Position numbers and translations under genes: made by a program. Shown here in pieces: positions 22,201-33,576 of a DNA stretch of 64,000 bases. The notes under the pieces were generated by a model. It was given only the letters and a program-made list of their open reading frames with translations, searched no databases and was not told the origin of the DNA. This stretch comes from Kudoa neothunni (Eukaryota > Cnidaria): assembly GCA_964304625.1 (NCBI GenBank), contig OZ199840.1, forward strand, positions 2,914,001 through 2,978,000, in the 5' to 3' direction. Numbering within the stretch: the stretch's first letter is position 1; each line of letters begins with the position of its first letter.

Positions 22201-24895
22201 GTATTCAGATAATTTGATTATCTATTTTAAGGTTATATAATTAAAAAAATTGTATTTTGTAATTTCGACCACTTTTATAAGAGATAGACAACTCTCCTAA
22301 TGTCTTTTACTCCATAGACAATTTTGTAATAAAAATGAAATTAATGGATCTAAAAAATTTAAAGCTTTTAATTTATATAGTATTTTAAAGAATAATAATT
22401 CTGGTTAACCATACGGTAAGCCGATATAGAAATTTATGAACGAACTAATATTTTTTCATTTTTGGGCTTTAATGACCTCTTGGGCACAAATTTTTTTTGG
22501 AAAAAGGATGATAAATTATTTTACAGCTATATAACAATTATATTAAAAAATGGCATTAAATTATATATTGTATTTTAATATTGTTAGAAAATTGCATGGA
22601 TATAAAAAAATATAAGGCGACATTAATGTATAAAAATATAAGAAAGTATCAGATGATGTTGATATATAGATATAGCAAAATATAAAGTTATGTTGATTGG
22701 GTTAATCAAATTAAATTAATAGTTTGTTAAAATATTAAAGCCCTCGCATCCCCATCTTCTGAAACATTAAAAATATACGGATATTTTTGTTGATTCTGGA
22801 TGAAGATTATTTTTTCCCTGTTAACATTTTTATGTGAAAGTGTAGCGATGTTTTTTCTTAATTAATCGAAAACGAAATCATTTTGTTAAAGCTTATTTAT
22901 ATTATTCAGCGCGTTTGTGTAGGGTTCACAGTCTTGACGCTGTTTAATTGTTATTTCAATATTTGTGAGTATATAGTTCTTAGAATTACCCGTTCTAAAT
23001 TTACTATTTATGATTTTGCAACAACTAAAAAAAGTATCCTGAGGGAATTCTTATAGGCTTTGTCGTTATTTTAAACTACTATAGTTTTACTATTAAAACA
23101 GCTTGGATTGACAATTATAACATGTAAAAAGCTAATCATTTACACACAACTCCATTTAGTTACTCTGCCGATGAGGAAGATCATGATGAACTTGAGCTAA
23201 TTTCATCGTTGGCGACCTCCACCAAAAATGAACCCCACCATCCATCTATTGTTGTCAGCGATTATTCAGCAAATGCCAATGCCAACAGCAACACAAATGT
23301 TCAGTCTCTCGATCTTTCTGTGTGTTCGAATTGGCGTGTGGATATTTTGTCGGTGATTAGAGATTATAACAATGACAAAAAAGTGATTTCTATCTGTGGC
23401 TAAATTAAGCGAATTTAATTGGAATAGGGGTTTGTGTTTGTTATCAATGTTACTATTCCAACAAAAGATAACGGTAATCAACAATATATCCCTTATTCGA
23501 ACTTTTTCAATTTAATAATTCATTATTAGTTATAAAATGGGAAGTTTCTAGGTAGCTAATAGTTTACTATTACATAAATAAAAATAAATCCTACAATCAC
23601 ACCTAGATCATACAATGATTTTTATCTGCTGGAAAAGTTGATGAAATCGTTCTACGGAAATGCTTTCAATTTGGATTTGCCAGCCAAACGTTCTCTTTTT
23701 CGTCCAGACTTCAATTTTCTAACTAGCAACAGAAGATCTTTTGAAAATTTTTTAAATGTACTAACTAAATGAATGTTGAACATTGATTTGTGAGAGTTGA
23801 TGTTGTAGGCTATTCTTCAAAATCCAGTTTTTAAACACAGCCGATTGGTGTCAATTTTCCTTGATTCTAAAAGTCAATTTAATCCCGCATCAACTTCCAC
23901 AGTTCCAAACAATACCGCCAAATCTTTTATGAATTCATTCTACGCTCCTAACAGCAACGTAGATCTAAAGGTAACAGATAGTAAAAATCAAATGAGAATT
24001 AACTTGGTATCAATTTATTGGTTTAAACTAGGGAAGCGTTGATAGTAGCAGCGCGGCTGTAAATTTCAAGAATTTCTTCACCAAGATTATACTGCCGACC
24101 TATAAAGAAAATGTTTGGACGAAATACGAATATATGCATGCTCTGAAATATCTCAAAAACACATTCACATCCACTCAATTCGAGCACCACCATTCGAATA
24201 CCACTGCCAAATTCGAACCTATTTTTGAGTCGATCTACCCCCACCATTGCAACCATCCCGAGATCAATTTTTGTCGTTCACTTGGCTCTTTAAAATCAAA
24301 ATGTTGGATATCTTTTTATGTTAGTTTGGCGATGGTGTATATTTTTATAGTGTTGAAAAATGTGCATAGTTTGTATTCCAAATTTTGTATCCATATCTTT
24401 TTTTTTTGGTCGTTTTCTATACATAAATGGATTAGATCATATCTAGTGAAGTATTTATATTGTTATTCTGATTTCAATGATTGACAATTGATTTAGCTAT
24501 AGGGTCGCCGATAGCAACAGATTTGATTTATTGAAAAAGTGCCTACTTACTAGTCGAGGTATTTTTTAACTCTTGAAATAGTTGTGGTGACTGGTTGATA
24601 GAACTTCTTAAATCGAATCCTGATACTTCCGACCAACCAGCTACAATATCTAATGATGTGCTCAAGACTCAACTTGAGACACATTTGAAACAACGTTTTA
24701 GTCTGTTTTTTAACGTATCCGATCTGCAGTCACTTTCAAGCTGTTTGATTGATGTACTTAATGATGACGATAAAAATAAAAAAGTATCTCTTACTTTGGT
24801 GACGTTTGTGATCTTTTTTGTTAATTTTCTATTTCTAGGTTGTTCTACTGTTGATTCATGATTTTTTGTACTATGTTAATAAACAACTTCTATAG
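19262..24895 (+). CDS. SNX14: SNX14/Mdm1-like sorting nexin (TM-PXA-RGS-PX-nexin C)
   Basis: ER-anchored tethering/lipid-handling protein of the SNX13/14/19/25-Mdm1 family. Exons: 19262-19323, 19365-19509, 19559-19602, 19701-19767, 19814-19968, 20034-20112, 20156-20299, 20380-20494, 20524-20612, 20677-20828, 20877-20943, 20993-21066, 23160-23382, 23428-23473, 23530-23551, 23607-23757, 23809-23970, 24032 to ~24320 (end unsure), ~24503-24558, 24602-24783, 24839-24895. Phases agree except around 24320-24503. N-terminal TM LVFLALGLLLGVVVLTIL; PXA ~45-195; RGS ~233-380 (RYRQFMLLLS, ..YRWLFNVFNVVALNEFI); PX ~440-560 (WEVSRSYNDFYLLEKL, LDLPAKR, LTSNRRSFENFLNAIL); nexin-C at the end (LLKKCLLTSRELLK ... 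VVLLLIHDFLYYV). One exon is 22 nt. The intron 21067-23159 is large because it holds a hAT MITE. About 800 aa, close to human SNX14. Orthology within the family is inferred from domain order and RGS similarity. Confidence 0.82.
21147..21828. mobile_element. hAT-type non-autonomous element in a SNX14-like intron
   Basis: Begins CAGTGTTTCCC, ends GGGAAACACTG, flanked by a perfect 8-bp target duplication CATTATAG (21139-21146 and 21829-21836), the hAT hallmark. 682 bp, no intact ORF. Its right ~300 bp match a fragment at 42032-42345. Confidence 0.88.
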
Positions 24896-27236
24896 CAATA
24901 TTCTAGTTGTGGAAATGGCTTTGAAATCATTTCAACTTTTATAATGAATTTTTTATTAATTATCATTATATAAATATGGAACTTGTCTGTTTAATGTGTA
25001 AATTTTATAATCGATTGAAGCATGCTCACAATTACATTTTTTTAATTTTTCTAGAAATAAGCTATTTTCGTAAAATTTATACATTTACTCCAATTTCAGA
25101 TTCTAAAAATGTGAGATAACATCTATTTGTTTCAAAAACACTTTGTTTTATCTTAATCTCGTCGACTAAAATTTAAAGAACCGAATATGTGTTAAATCTT
25201 CCGTTTTCAATGTTCATCTATATTTTATTTAACATAGCAATGTAAAAAGAACATTAATAATTTTATTTTATTATAATAAAGAAATTGTTGAACTCGTTTA
25301 CGATTTGAATGTATGGAACATTTTAAATAATGTAAAACTTGGAATAAAATTTCATGTTGTTTAATAATAGAAAAATGTAAATATTGAAAAATAAGTAATA
25401 ATTTTTATTTTCGTTGAGAGAATAGTTTGAAAGTGAGAAAAATAGTACCGTAAATGAAAGTCCTATTTATTTGTTATTAATTTTGATAAATAACTGAATA
25501 ATCATTTGTTAGTAAATATTTATTTCTATATAAAAATTAAGCTCGATAAAAAGTAACAATTTATTCATCCACTCTATTTAATTATTATATTTTTAATTTG
25601 GTAAAAAATTCCCTCTTTATTTTCAGATATATAAAGTAAACGTTCAACCACATACAGTAGACAATCGATTTGACTTACTTTTATTTTTCTTCTCTTGTAT
25701 GTAATTATCAGAGTAGAAACTATTTTTGTGAATTAATAAAGTTTATTTTATACAATTAAAATTAACAAGAAAAAAAGTTAGAAAGTATTTTTTTATTAAA
25801 ATAAGTATTATCAATTTTACGTAACAAAAACGATCTCAACCCTAATTTTTAAAATCCTTTTTTTAATCAAATACATCCACAATAACATTGTAAATCATTT
25901 ATACTCCAAAAATTATTATTTTTTTCATCATATAAAAATTTTCGAATGAAAGCTAATAAATCTTTCGTATTTAGTGATTTTGATCTCGTATCTATTTTTG
26001 CTTTGAAAACTCCTAAAACAATGATGTCGAATTGATTTCCTCATGTAAAATGAGTTTGGATTTATTAAAAAGAAACATTGTGGAAAAGGAACCAAATAAT
26101 AATTTTAATGCTATAGTTTATAATTGATTAAAAGCATTCGAGTCAAGGAAACCGATTTATTATAGTCGATTAAATACGTGAAAAATTCTTAAAGGAGTTC
26201 CATTCACAATAATTTATTACGGATAGGAGGCTTTATTTTATGGATATATTTCGCGCCTTAATTTAAAAATGGTCTATTTTCTTTGGCGACCATTTATGCA
26301 TTCGAAACTCTTCCATAACTAGTAGAACAAATTTAATGCTATTAATGGAAGATTTTCTACCGCCTTGTTTGTACAGTTTATATCAAACTATGCTATTCAA
26401 TCGACAAAACAATGTCAAATTATTTTAATATGTAATAGTTTTCTAAGATAAACTTTGATTTACGTCTAGAATCTAATTCATTTCTAGAAAACAGATCCAA
26501 AATGATTTATGAGCTAATTTTATAAGTCCATTTCCGATAATTGTTCAGATCGTCCATTGGTTTATCAGCACAGGAATTGACGTGTTTTTAACAGCAATAA
26601 AAATTTACCAATTCAATTTGAGTAGAATAAGAAAGCAAGAATGATAATGAAACAATTAAAATATATCTAATTTGTTAAAATAATAATTCCAGAAATACTG
26701 TTAACAATCTGTGTGTCTGTAGCTCAACTTTTAACAATTAAACTAATTATATATCATCATTGGTGTATTTTCAAAAAAATTTATCAAGTTAGGTACTATC
26801 TACCAATAAACGAAGAATTCATTTCTCAACGTCCAACTACAAAAGTATTTTGGTTAAAAACCACCTTATTAAAAATGCTAGCTATCTAAATGCATAGCCG
26901 CCAACTTTTCTTCGGGCTATGTTAAAAAGATAAAAATCAATAATTGTGAATTTAGTTATATTCCATCAATATAAAATATTTTAATTGTTCGCGCACGCAC
27001 CAAAAGTACCTAAAATCGGTCGGTGATGCATTTTCAGTAATTTTCTTTGATCCCTAGGGGATTACAGAAAATCGATGATCTACTTTACAATGTACTTATT
27101 GATCAATAAATATTGTAAAATAAGTGATAGATTTTACTGATTTTTTTAAAATTATACAATCTAAACAATTTAATGAAAAATCGATGTATAATATTATTTT
27201 GAACTTATTGATCACGAAATATAGATATGATTAACA
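24896..27236. other. Gene-free AT-rich stretch
   Basis: Between the SNX14-like stop and the Mutator-like element. No exon, RNA gene or element end that I can support; one short palindromic patch around 27046-27073 (ATCCCCTAGGGGAT-like) is noted only. Confidence 0.45.
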
Positions 27237-27245
27237 TTAAGTTTG

Positions 27246-27367
27246 GGTAGTGGCTATTACCACGGATCCGTGTAATCCCCACGGGAATCAATTTCTCTGC
27301 AATTATTATCTCTATTAAATAACTAATTTCACATTACTATTATTTATAGTTTTCTCTACTAAATTAT
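27246..27367. repeat. MULE left TIR
   Basis: 122 bp; aligns to the right TIR except for a 19-bp insertion between two CCACGG copies, consistent with a local slip duplication and divergence. Confidence 0.9.
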
Positions 27368-27841
27368 AGAATTAGGTAACAATTGAGAATATCTTTTTTT
27401 ACATATTTATATTGTTTATTTTATTGATCGCTTTCCATAATTAAATGAAAGATTTATTAATCTTAATTTAATACATGCTCAAAATTGTATTATATCATTT
27501 TCTGTCAATAATAAGATTAAAGTTAAAGAATTTTGTGTGATTTTGTAGGTCTGACATTACTCTTGAAGCGCGCGCTTCCACATGATATATTCAACCTCGT
27601 GTTATTTAATTTTTTTCCAATATTTAAATTATATGATTTAGTGTATTCTATTCATAAATTATGAACTTTAAGATAAAATATGCTCATTATATATCACAGA
27701 AATGATGTGAATTTTCCTCTTTAGATTTCAATATAGACAAGAATTTTGAAAAAATTAATCATAATTAGGTCATTTTTCTGAAATTAGATAAATATAACAT
27801 GATGAACAATGGCTATCCTAGTCAAATAAATAATGAGAGAT

Positions 27842-30236
27842 CTAAGCATATTTAGTTTTCTTTTTGTATCCAATAGTGGTTAAAGCGTATCCCTTTGGTC
27901 TCCCAACAGACTTCAATTGAGAGGGAATTTTTAAGGCTAAAATAATTAAAAAAAAGAAAGGAAATGAAATGAAAGTACCATCAAGCTCGATCATATTTAA
28001 AGTAGGTGCTAATTGATTTTCAGACAAAAACCGTTTGGATCTCGGGAGCATTTTCATTTGAAATATTATTAACAATAATATTCTCGATAATCTCCTCACC
28101 TTGCAGAATAATATTATTACCAACACCCTCAACATTTATTTGAGAATTAAAATTATTCTCTATAACATCTATTTTTTGTAAGTTAGATACGAGTAAAATA
28201 TTCAAGTTAAGCGTCATATACCTCTTCCTTCAGAGATATCTTCATCTTCGGCTATAGCCTCAGAGTATTCAATGGTGCGATTTCCTAAAAATAAATCAAG
28301 AAAAGTTAAGTTTTCTTAAAATACCTAATTTATTTATTTTATTAGTTTGATGTCGTGGTTCTTGATTATTTTTTCTATTGTGTTGAATAGTGATAGGCAA
28401 CTATCATAAAACTCCCTACAATATTCAGCGGACAAAGCTGCTAGCTTATTTGTGTAAATCACAGAATTTTTTAAACGTTTTCCATAAGAATTAAAAATTT
28501 CTTTTGGTTTTATTGTAATACTCTCTTTTGGTGTTATATTTATAGTTTCCATTTCCAAGAATCGGCTCATGTGATCTTTTGACCACCTAGGGTGGCATAA
28601 ATTTGAATCAAACATTGGAAGCAGGTTAAACGCTCTCTTTTTAAAAATATGACTACATGGAAGGAGATGCGATCTGTAAATATAACAATTGCATTTTATG
28701 GATGTAGTTAAACTATCCGTATTCGTGTTTTAGTCAAAATTTTGAATTTGTTTGTGGATTATATTGAAGGCAAATGGATTTAAATGATTAAAATACGCGT
28801 TTAGAACTTCATTTGAGGTATCAAAATTAACTGGGTTCAGTAATATTTTGGTTATATTGTATTTCCTTTCTATTCTCATTGATTTGAGAGCGTCAAAGAA
28901 ATAACGGAAAAAATCGTTAGGATTTGAAAATTTCTTTATTGTTTGTTTTAATTGACCATTAATGGCTTCTAATCTATTATTGGTCAAGTTTTCATAGAAA
29001 CGATATGCTACACTTAATCCTATGACCCCTTCATCAGCGATTGTTTCCTTATTGGATTTAAAATAGTTAGTTAACTTATCGCTGCTTTGTTGAAAAAGAT
29101 TATTGCATAGTTTATCGAATTCATGTTTATTTTTCGAATAGATAATTTTATTAAGAGTTTCAAGCAATTAGTTCCTTTTCTCTCGAGTGATACTCTATTT
29201 CGACATAGTTATTTCACGTCAAAAACTTTGAGAAACATGAAATATGCAGATCATTAGATTGGAGTTAGGAAATAATTCTTTCAAACATTTCCTTAGAGTG
29301 TGGTGCTTGTCAGTAATGATCGTTCGGACATTTTGAGTCATGTTCGGCATCATTTTTATTAGTTGAGAAATATACCATTTAATTGACTCCGCCGTTTCAT
29401 CGAACAAGATGCAGCCGCTAGTTATGTGGGTTTCACCAACCGAGTCTTCTGCAACAGACAGATACAATGGCGCACTAATGAACTAATAAAACAACGAAAT
29501 AGAGAAAACCTCCTAAGATTACCGTGAGTCTAGCAGTTTATAGGTTGCATCAAGCATGAGTAACTCTGGAAAGAAATTAATTGTGTTGAGCATCTGTTTA
29601 TCCATAAAAAAGATTCCACAAACATTTTTATTATCATCTGATAAAACGCTCACCATGCAATTGTATTGATTCTTTAAAATTTCTAAAATTAAAGCAACGT
29701 TATCAGTTCCAACTTCAGAGGATTTTTTAATGTTGTGGATAGCTTTCAAAGGTATATTCTTGCCTGTCTCGTCATTTATCTTGGCTTGTATGAGCTTTTT
29801 GTTTGCTCTGACAAATAGCCATCACATTGGTTTAATTTCCTCTGACTGTGCTGGGTAAGTTTTCTTAGATCCATGGATCATTTGGATGATTATGGACAGT
29901 GTTAGAAGATCTAATCTCCAGGAAATTTCCGTCTACACTTACTCTTAATGTAACTTTAAATGGGCAATCTCTCTTAAGGGAATTTTTCTTGCGTTCGCCT
30001 TTACCTCTATTTCGGTAATGGGCTCCAAAGTAGCATACGTAAGTTATTTCGTAATACACTAGCGTGTTTTTAATATTTCGATTAACCTAGTTTTGCACTG
30101 AGTCAATTCTTCTTGAATCTCGAATCTTTAAATTCACAAAATGACTATTCTCATACTCTTGAATATAAGATTTTAAACTTTCAAAAGTTTAAAATTTCAT
30201 TCCAATATGAAAATTGTCTGAATTCGAATCACTCAT
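27842..30236 (-). pseudogene. MULE transposase with SWIM zinc finger, decayed
   Basis: Reads from ATG at 30236 (MSDSNSDNFHIGMKF) to the stop at 27842. Domains in order: N-terminal FAR1/FLYWCH-like DNA-binding part (RDCPFKVTLR ... HNHPND, ~29880-30060); DDE core with MLDATYKLLD (~29530) and TIITDKHHTLRKCL (~29310); C-terminal half with the H-V block and YRFYENLTNNRLEAINGQLK; SWIM finger CNC...LPCSHIFKKR (~28640-28690); tail GRPKGYALTTIGYKKK. It resembles the ZSWIM1/3-type MULE family. The frame is interrupted several times (at least two in-frame stops between 28730 and 30120, frame shifts near 29850, 29490 and 29220, and one near 28280), so it is inactive though all parts are present. Short introns cannot explain all the breaks. 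Confidence 0.85.
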
Positions 30237-30432
30237 TGTAGTTCAACCAAACTCGTGAAACACGTGGAGTTATGTTTACACTGCATGGCTCAAAGCAATA
30301 ATTTAGAAATGATTAATATTTATAATTAATTCAACGTTAATATTGTTTTAGTCTATTAAATTCGCTAACATTTATGTTTCTGACCGTCTATTTTACATAA
30401 ATTTACAACCATCTCAAATTTCTTTATTTTTC

Positions 30433-30535
30433 ATAATTTAGTAGAGAAAAATATAAATAATAGTAATGTGAAATTAGTTATTTAATAGAGATAACAATTG
30501 CAGAGAAATTGATTCCCGTGGTAATAGCCACTGCC
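30433..30535. repeat. MULE right TIR
   Basis: 103 bp, inverted match to 27246-27367. Confidence 0.9.
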
Positions 30536-30865
30536 TTAAGTTTATAAGCTTTGCACACATCGAACACGTGACAGTCTGTTTTAGGCACTTCCTCTAGGCG
30601 AATTAATTAAGTTAGATGTCAAACAAAATTAACTCCAATAAAAGAAAGGTTGAAATAAAATTTATTATTTTGAAACCCTTTCTCATTATACATTATATAC
30701 CATTTAGGAGTTAAATCCGTTACTATCAAAAATAACATATATTTATATATCAATAATGACATTTTAAAAATAAAACTAAAACTATAGGAATGCGTAAAAT
30801 TCAAAAATTACTTTTCATACGTCTTTTATTTATTTAGGGGTATTTAAACAATAGAATTTCAGGTT

Positions 30866-32973
30866 TAGTGCTTCCCGCAATTATAAATAGGTCATGTAAT
30901 TTTTGATTAAAATCGACGTTTATTTTCTTCGGGCTTGTGGGTTTTTACGAAATTTAAACATATGACGAGAAAAAGAAGACAATTGGTCAGTTTTTTGGAC
31001 GAATGGTCGTTTATTGAAATAATTGACGATGTTTTGGTGTGCAAATGCTGCAAAGTTAACCTGCCAACACAACAGAATATAATACAGGAGCATTCAGTTT
31101 TATAAAAATATAATTCTTTGATTAATTCGTCAAAACATACGTCTCCGTTATCTAATTCTTTTTAAAGATACCGAAATAATGATGAAATGGAAATAGATTC
31201 AGTTTCGACGGTAATTTATGGTGGACTCTTTAAATCCATTGCAAACCACACTCCCCTGCGTAACTATATTACAAAATACCGCCCTATCACGAGATCTTTA
31301 CCTGATGGTAGACTACTATTTGACAAAATTGTTGAAGCATTGACGCTTATATTGAGCAATATGCGGTTTTCATTAATGATTAACGAGACTCCGGATTTCA
31401 AAAATCGGTCATTGTTTCATACGTTAGTGTGCTTCTATGATCACTCGTTGGATAAAAAAGGTCTTTATGTCGGATCCCACGATTTTACGTGAATGCAACT
31501 CAGTGGTTATTTCCAACCATATTTCTCAAGTGATGACCAAATATAAAGTCGATTGGAACAATTGTTTGGCTATAATATCCGCTTCAGCGCCATATATGAT
31601 AAAATATTACAAAAATATTTCAATATTACATTCAAATATCATAAGATTTCCTTGTTGCTCCCATTTGATTCATCTTTCAATTCAAAAAATTACCTAAGAT
31701 ATACTTCCTCATGTATGATTTTTTTGTATGAAATTTTCGGAACTTATTTCAAAAAACAGATGTGCTAGGAAGGTTTCTGTGTATCATCTAGCAAAACATG
31801 ATATTGAATATTTAAAAGAAATACCCCGTGTAAATGATTACAGAGGGTATAATCTCTATGATGGTGTTAATGAAATATTGAATTATATTCCTGCTGTTAG
31901 TGACTCCTTGGTTGATAATGAAATTGATCTAAACATTTCTTCGCTCAAAGAATTCTTTATTTATTTTAAAGTCATTGTCGAGAAATTGAATCCAATTAAC
32001 AAATTTTCAAAGTTTATTGAATGTGCGAATGAACTGACTTTTTCAGGTGTATTCGAATGGATATCATCAACGTTCCGAATTGATAAAACTTCAATAATAT
32101 TGTCTCAAGATCAAACCCTTTCTGAATGGAATTTTAAGGATAGAGAGGCCATCACAATTAAGTCGAACGTGTTTATTGATAAATTAATATCGAATCTCAA
32201 TGAGATAATATGTAAAAAAACGTACGGTTGTTTCCTATCTTCAACGTTCATGGAGACTGTCAAAAACCTTGATACAACCAAAAATATGAATTTCAAATCA
32301 ATAAATATACATGATATTGCGAAATTCTTAATTTGAGAACATAGAAAATCAATAAAAGTTCAACTTCAATCATTATCCTCCTTAAATGAAATAGATGTGA
32401 ATAGTGCTTCACACTTTTGGATCAACAAGAGAAGATTAACCTCAATATTATCAAAAATAGCTCTGGATATTTTATCAATTCCTGCTTTTTCAATCGCTAT
32501 TGAAAAGAGCCTTTCAGAAACGAGGCATTATTCACACAATATAGATCTTCACTCTCAAAGAAAAGTGCTCAATGGTCATACAGTTATATTACACTGGAGA
32601 CATCAAATATTAATAACTGATATAATTATTCATATTTTATTTAATTATATAATTATATTATTTTCTATCAGAGTTATTAATTTTCGTCATAATAAATTAA
32701 TATTTTTGACAAATATCTAATAAAAGGTGACTTTTTATAATAAATATACATTCAAACAAATGGTTTACATCATTTACGTAATTATAAATGGTTTGATTTG
32801 ATAATCAAATAATTTGTACGCTAGATGTGCGTACTTTTCAACGAACCTCAAAATGGTCGTAAAAATCCTTCCTATATGAAAAAGCATCGATTTCAATCGA
32901 AGATTTTTCTGAAAATTAACGTTGAAAATTACACGCTCTAATATAAATTATCCAAAACTGCCGGGAAGCATTG
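30866..32973 (+). mobile_element. hAT-family transposon, decayed
   Basis: Imperfect termini TAGTGCTTCCCGC (left) and, reverse-complemented, CAATGCTTCCCGG (right). Flanking octamers TTCAGGTT (30858-30865) and TTCATGTA (32974-32981) match at 6 of 8 positions, acceptable for an old 8-bp hAT duplication. Encodes hAT transposase remnants. Element ends are less certain than the family. Confidence 0.65.
30962..32720 (+). pseudogene. hAT transposase (BED-like finger, RNase H-like core, dimerisation tail)
   Basis: MTRKRRQLVSFLDEWSF at 30962 with a CKCC finger, then ALTLILSNMRFSLMINETPDF (first catalytic block, the Asp replaced), LVCFYDHSLDKKGLY, an insertion-domain region (31728-32336) and the C-terminal dimerisation signature ALDILSIPAFSIAIEKSLSE followed by VILHWRH (32454-32610). 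Parts lie in different frames with several breaks, so it is dead. Confidence 0.75.
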
Positions 32974-32981
32974 TTCATGTA

Positions 32982-33576
32982 TGGATACTCTGCCACTTCA
33001 AGTGTATGTAAACTCAAACCCAATTACGCAATTTTGTATATCGTGACTTTTCAAACGGTATGATCTATTTTAATTAGAAACTATAAGTATATAAATAAGC
33101 CATTCTACGTATCAACGTGCGAACCTCTGGATTATGATTATTTATCTTTTTTTAAGAATCGCAAGGTATTTTTAACAATATTATTATGTGAATAATATAT
33201 ATACATATAATGGGGTAATTTAAATAATTATTGTTTATAGAAATCGCGGTTATATATTGAAATAACACTTAGGTACCTTTGAACTGGAGTTGTTGGGACA
33301 TACCCTGTTTTTTAGTACTGTCCGTAAATGGTCAAACAGTTGCAATTGAAATTTTTACGGTATCATAAGAGCTTTAAAAGTTCTTGAAAAAAATATAAAT
33401 CATTTTTCATTATTAATAACATTAAAAAATGAATAAAAATATCAGATTAAAAGTTTAAATTCATCATTTAAAGTGCATCATTATTTGTAGACCGCAGAAA
33501 TCGGCAAATCTGCATAAATATGACAAATATAAATAAATAATAAATATTATAGAGTATATAATATCTGTTATTCGTT
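32982..33576. other. Intergenic, no gene seen
   Basis: AT-rich stretch between the hAT element and the 3' end of the membrane-protein gene. Nothing recognised. Confidence 0.4.

Larger units (their letters stand above)
27246..30535 (-). mobile_element. Mutator-like (MULE) DNA transposon, near full length
   Basis: 3290 bp. TIRs of ~103 bp: 27246-27367 and 30433-30535, both starting GG(T/C)AGTGGCTATTACCACGG; the left one carries 19 extra bases after CCACGG. Flanking 9-bp target duplication TTAAGTTT(G/A) at 27237-27245 and 30536-30544, one mismatch, the usual MULE size. Encodes a MULE transposase on the - strand. Confidence 0.92.

Noticed and set aside
24134-24484. 116-aa ORF as a separate membrane protein
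   Set aside because: Its first part is an exon of the SNX14-like gene; the hydrophobic end is translated intron.
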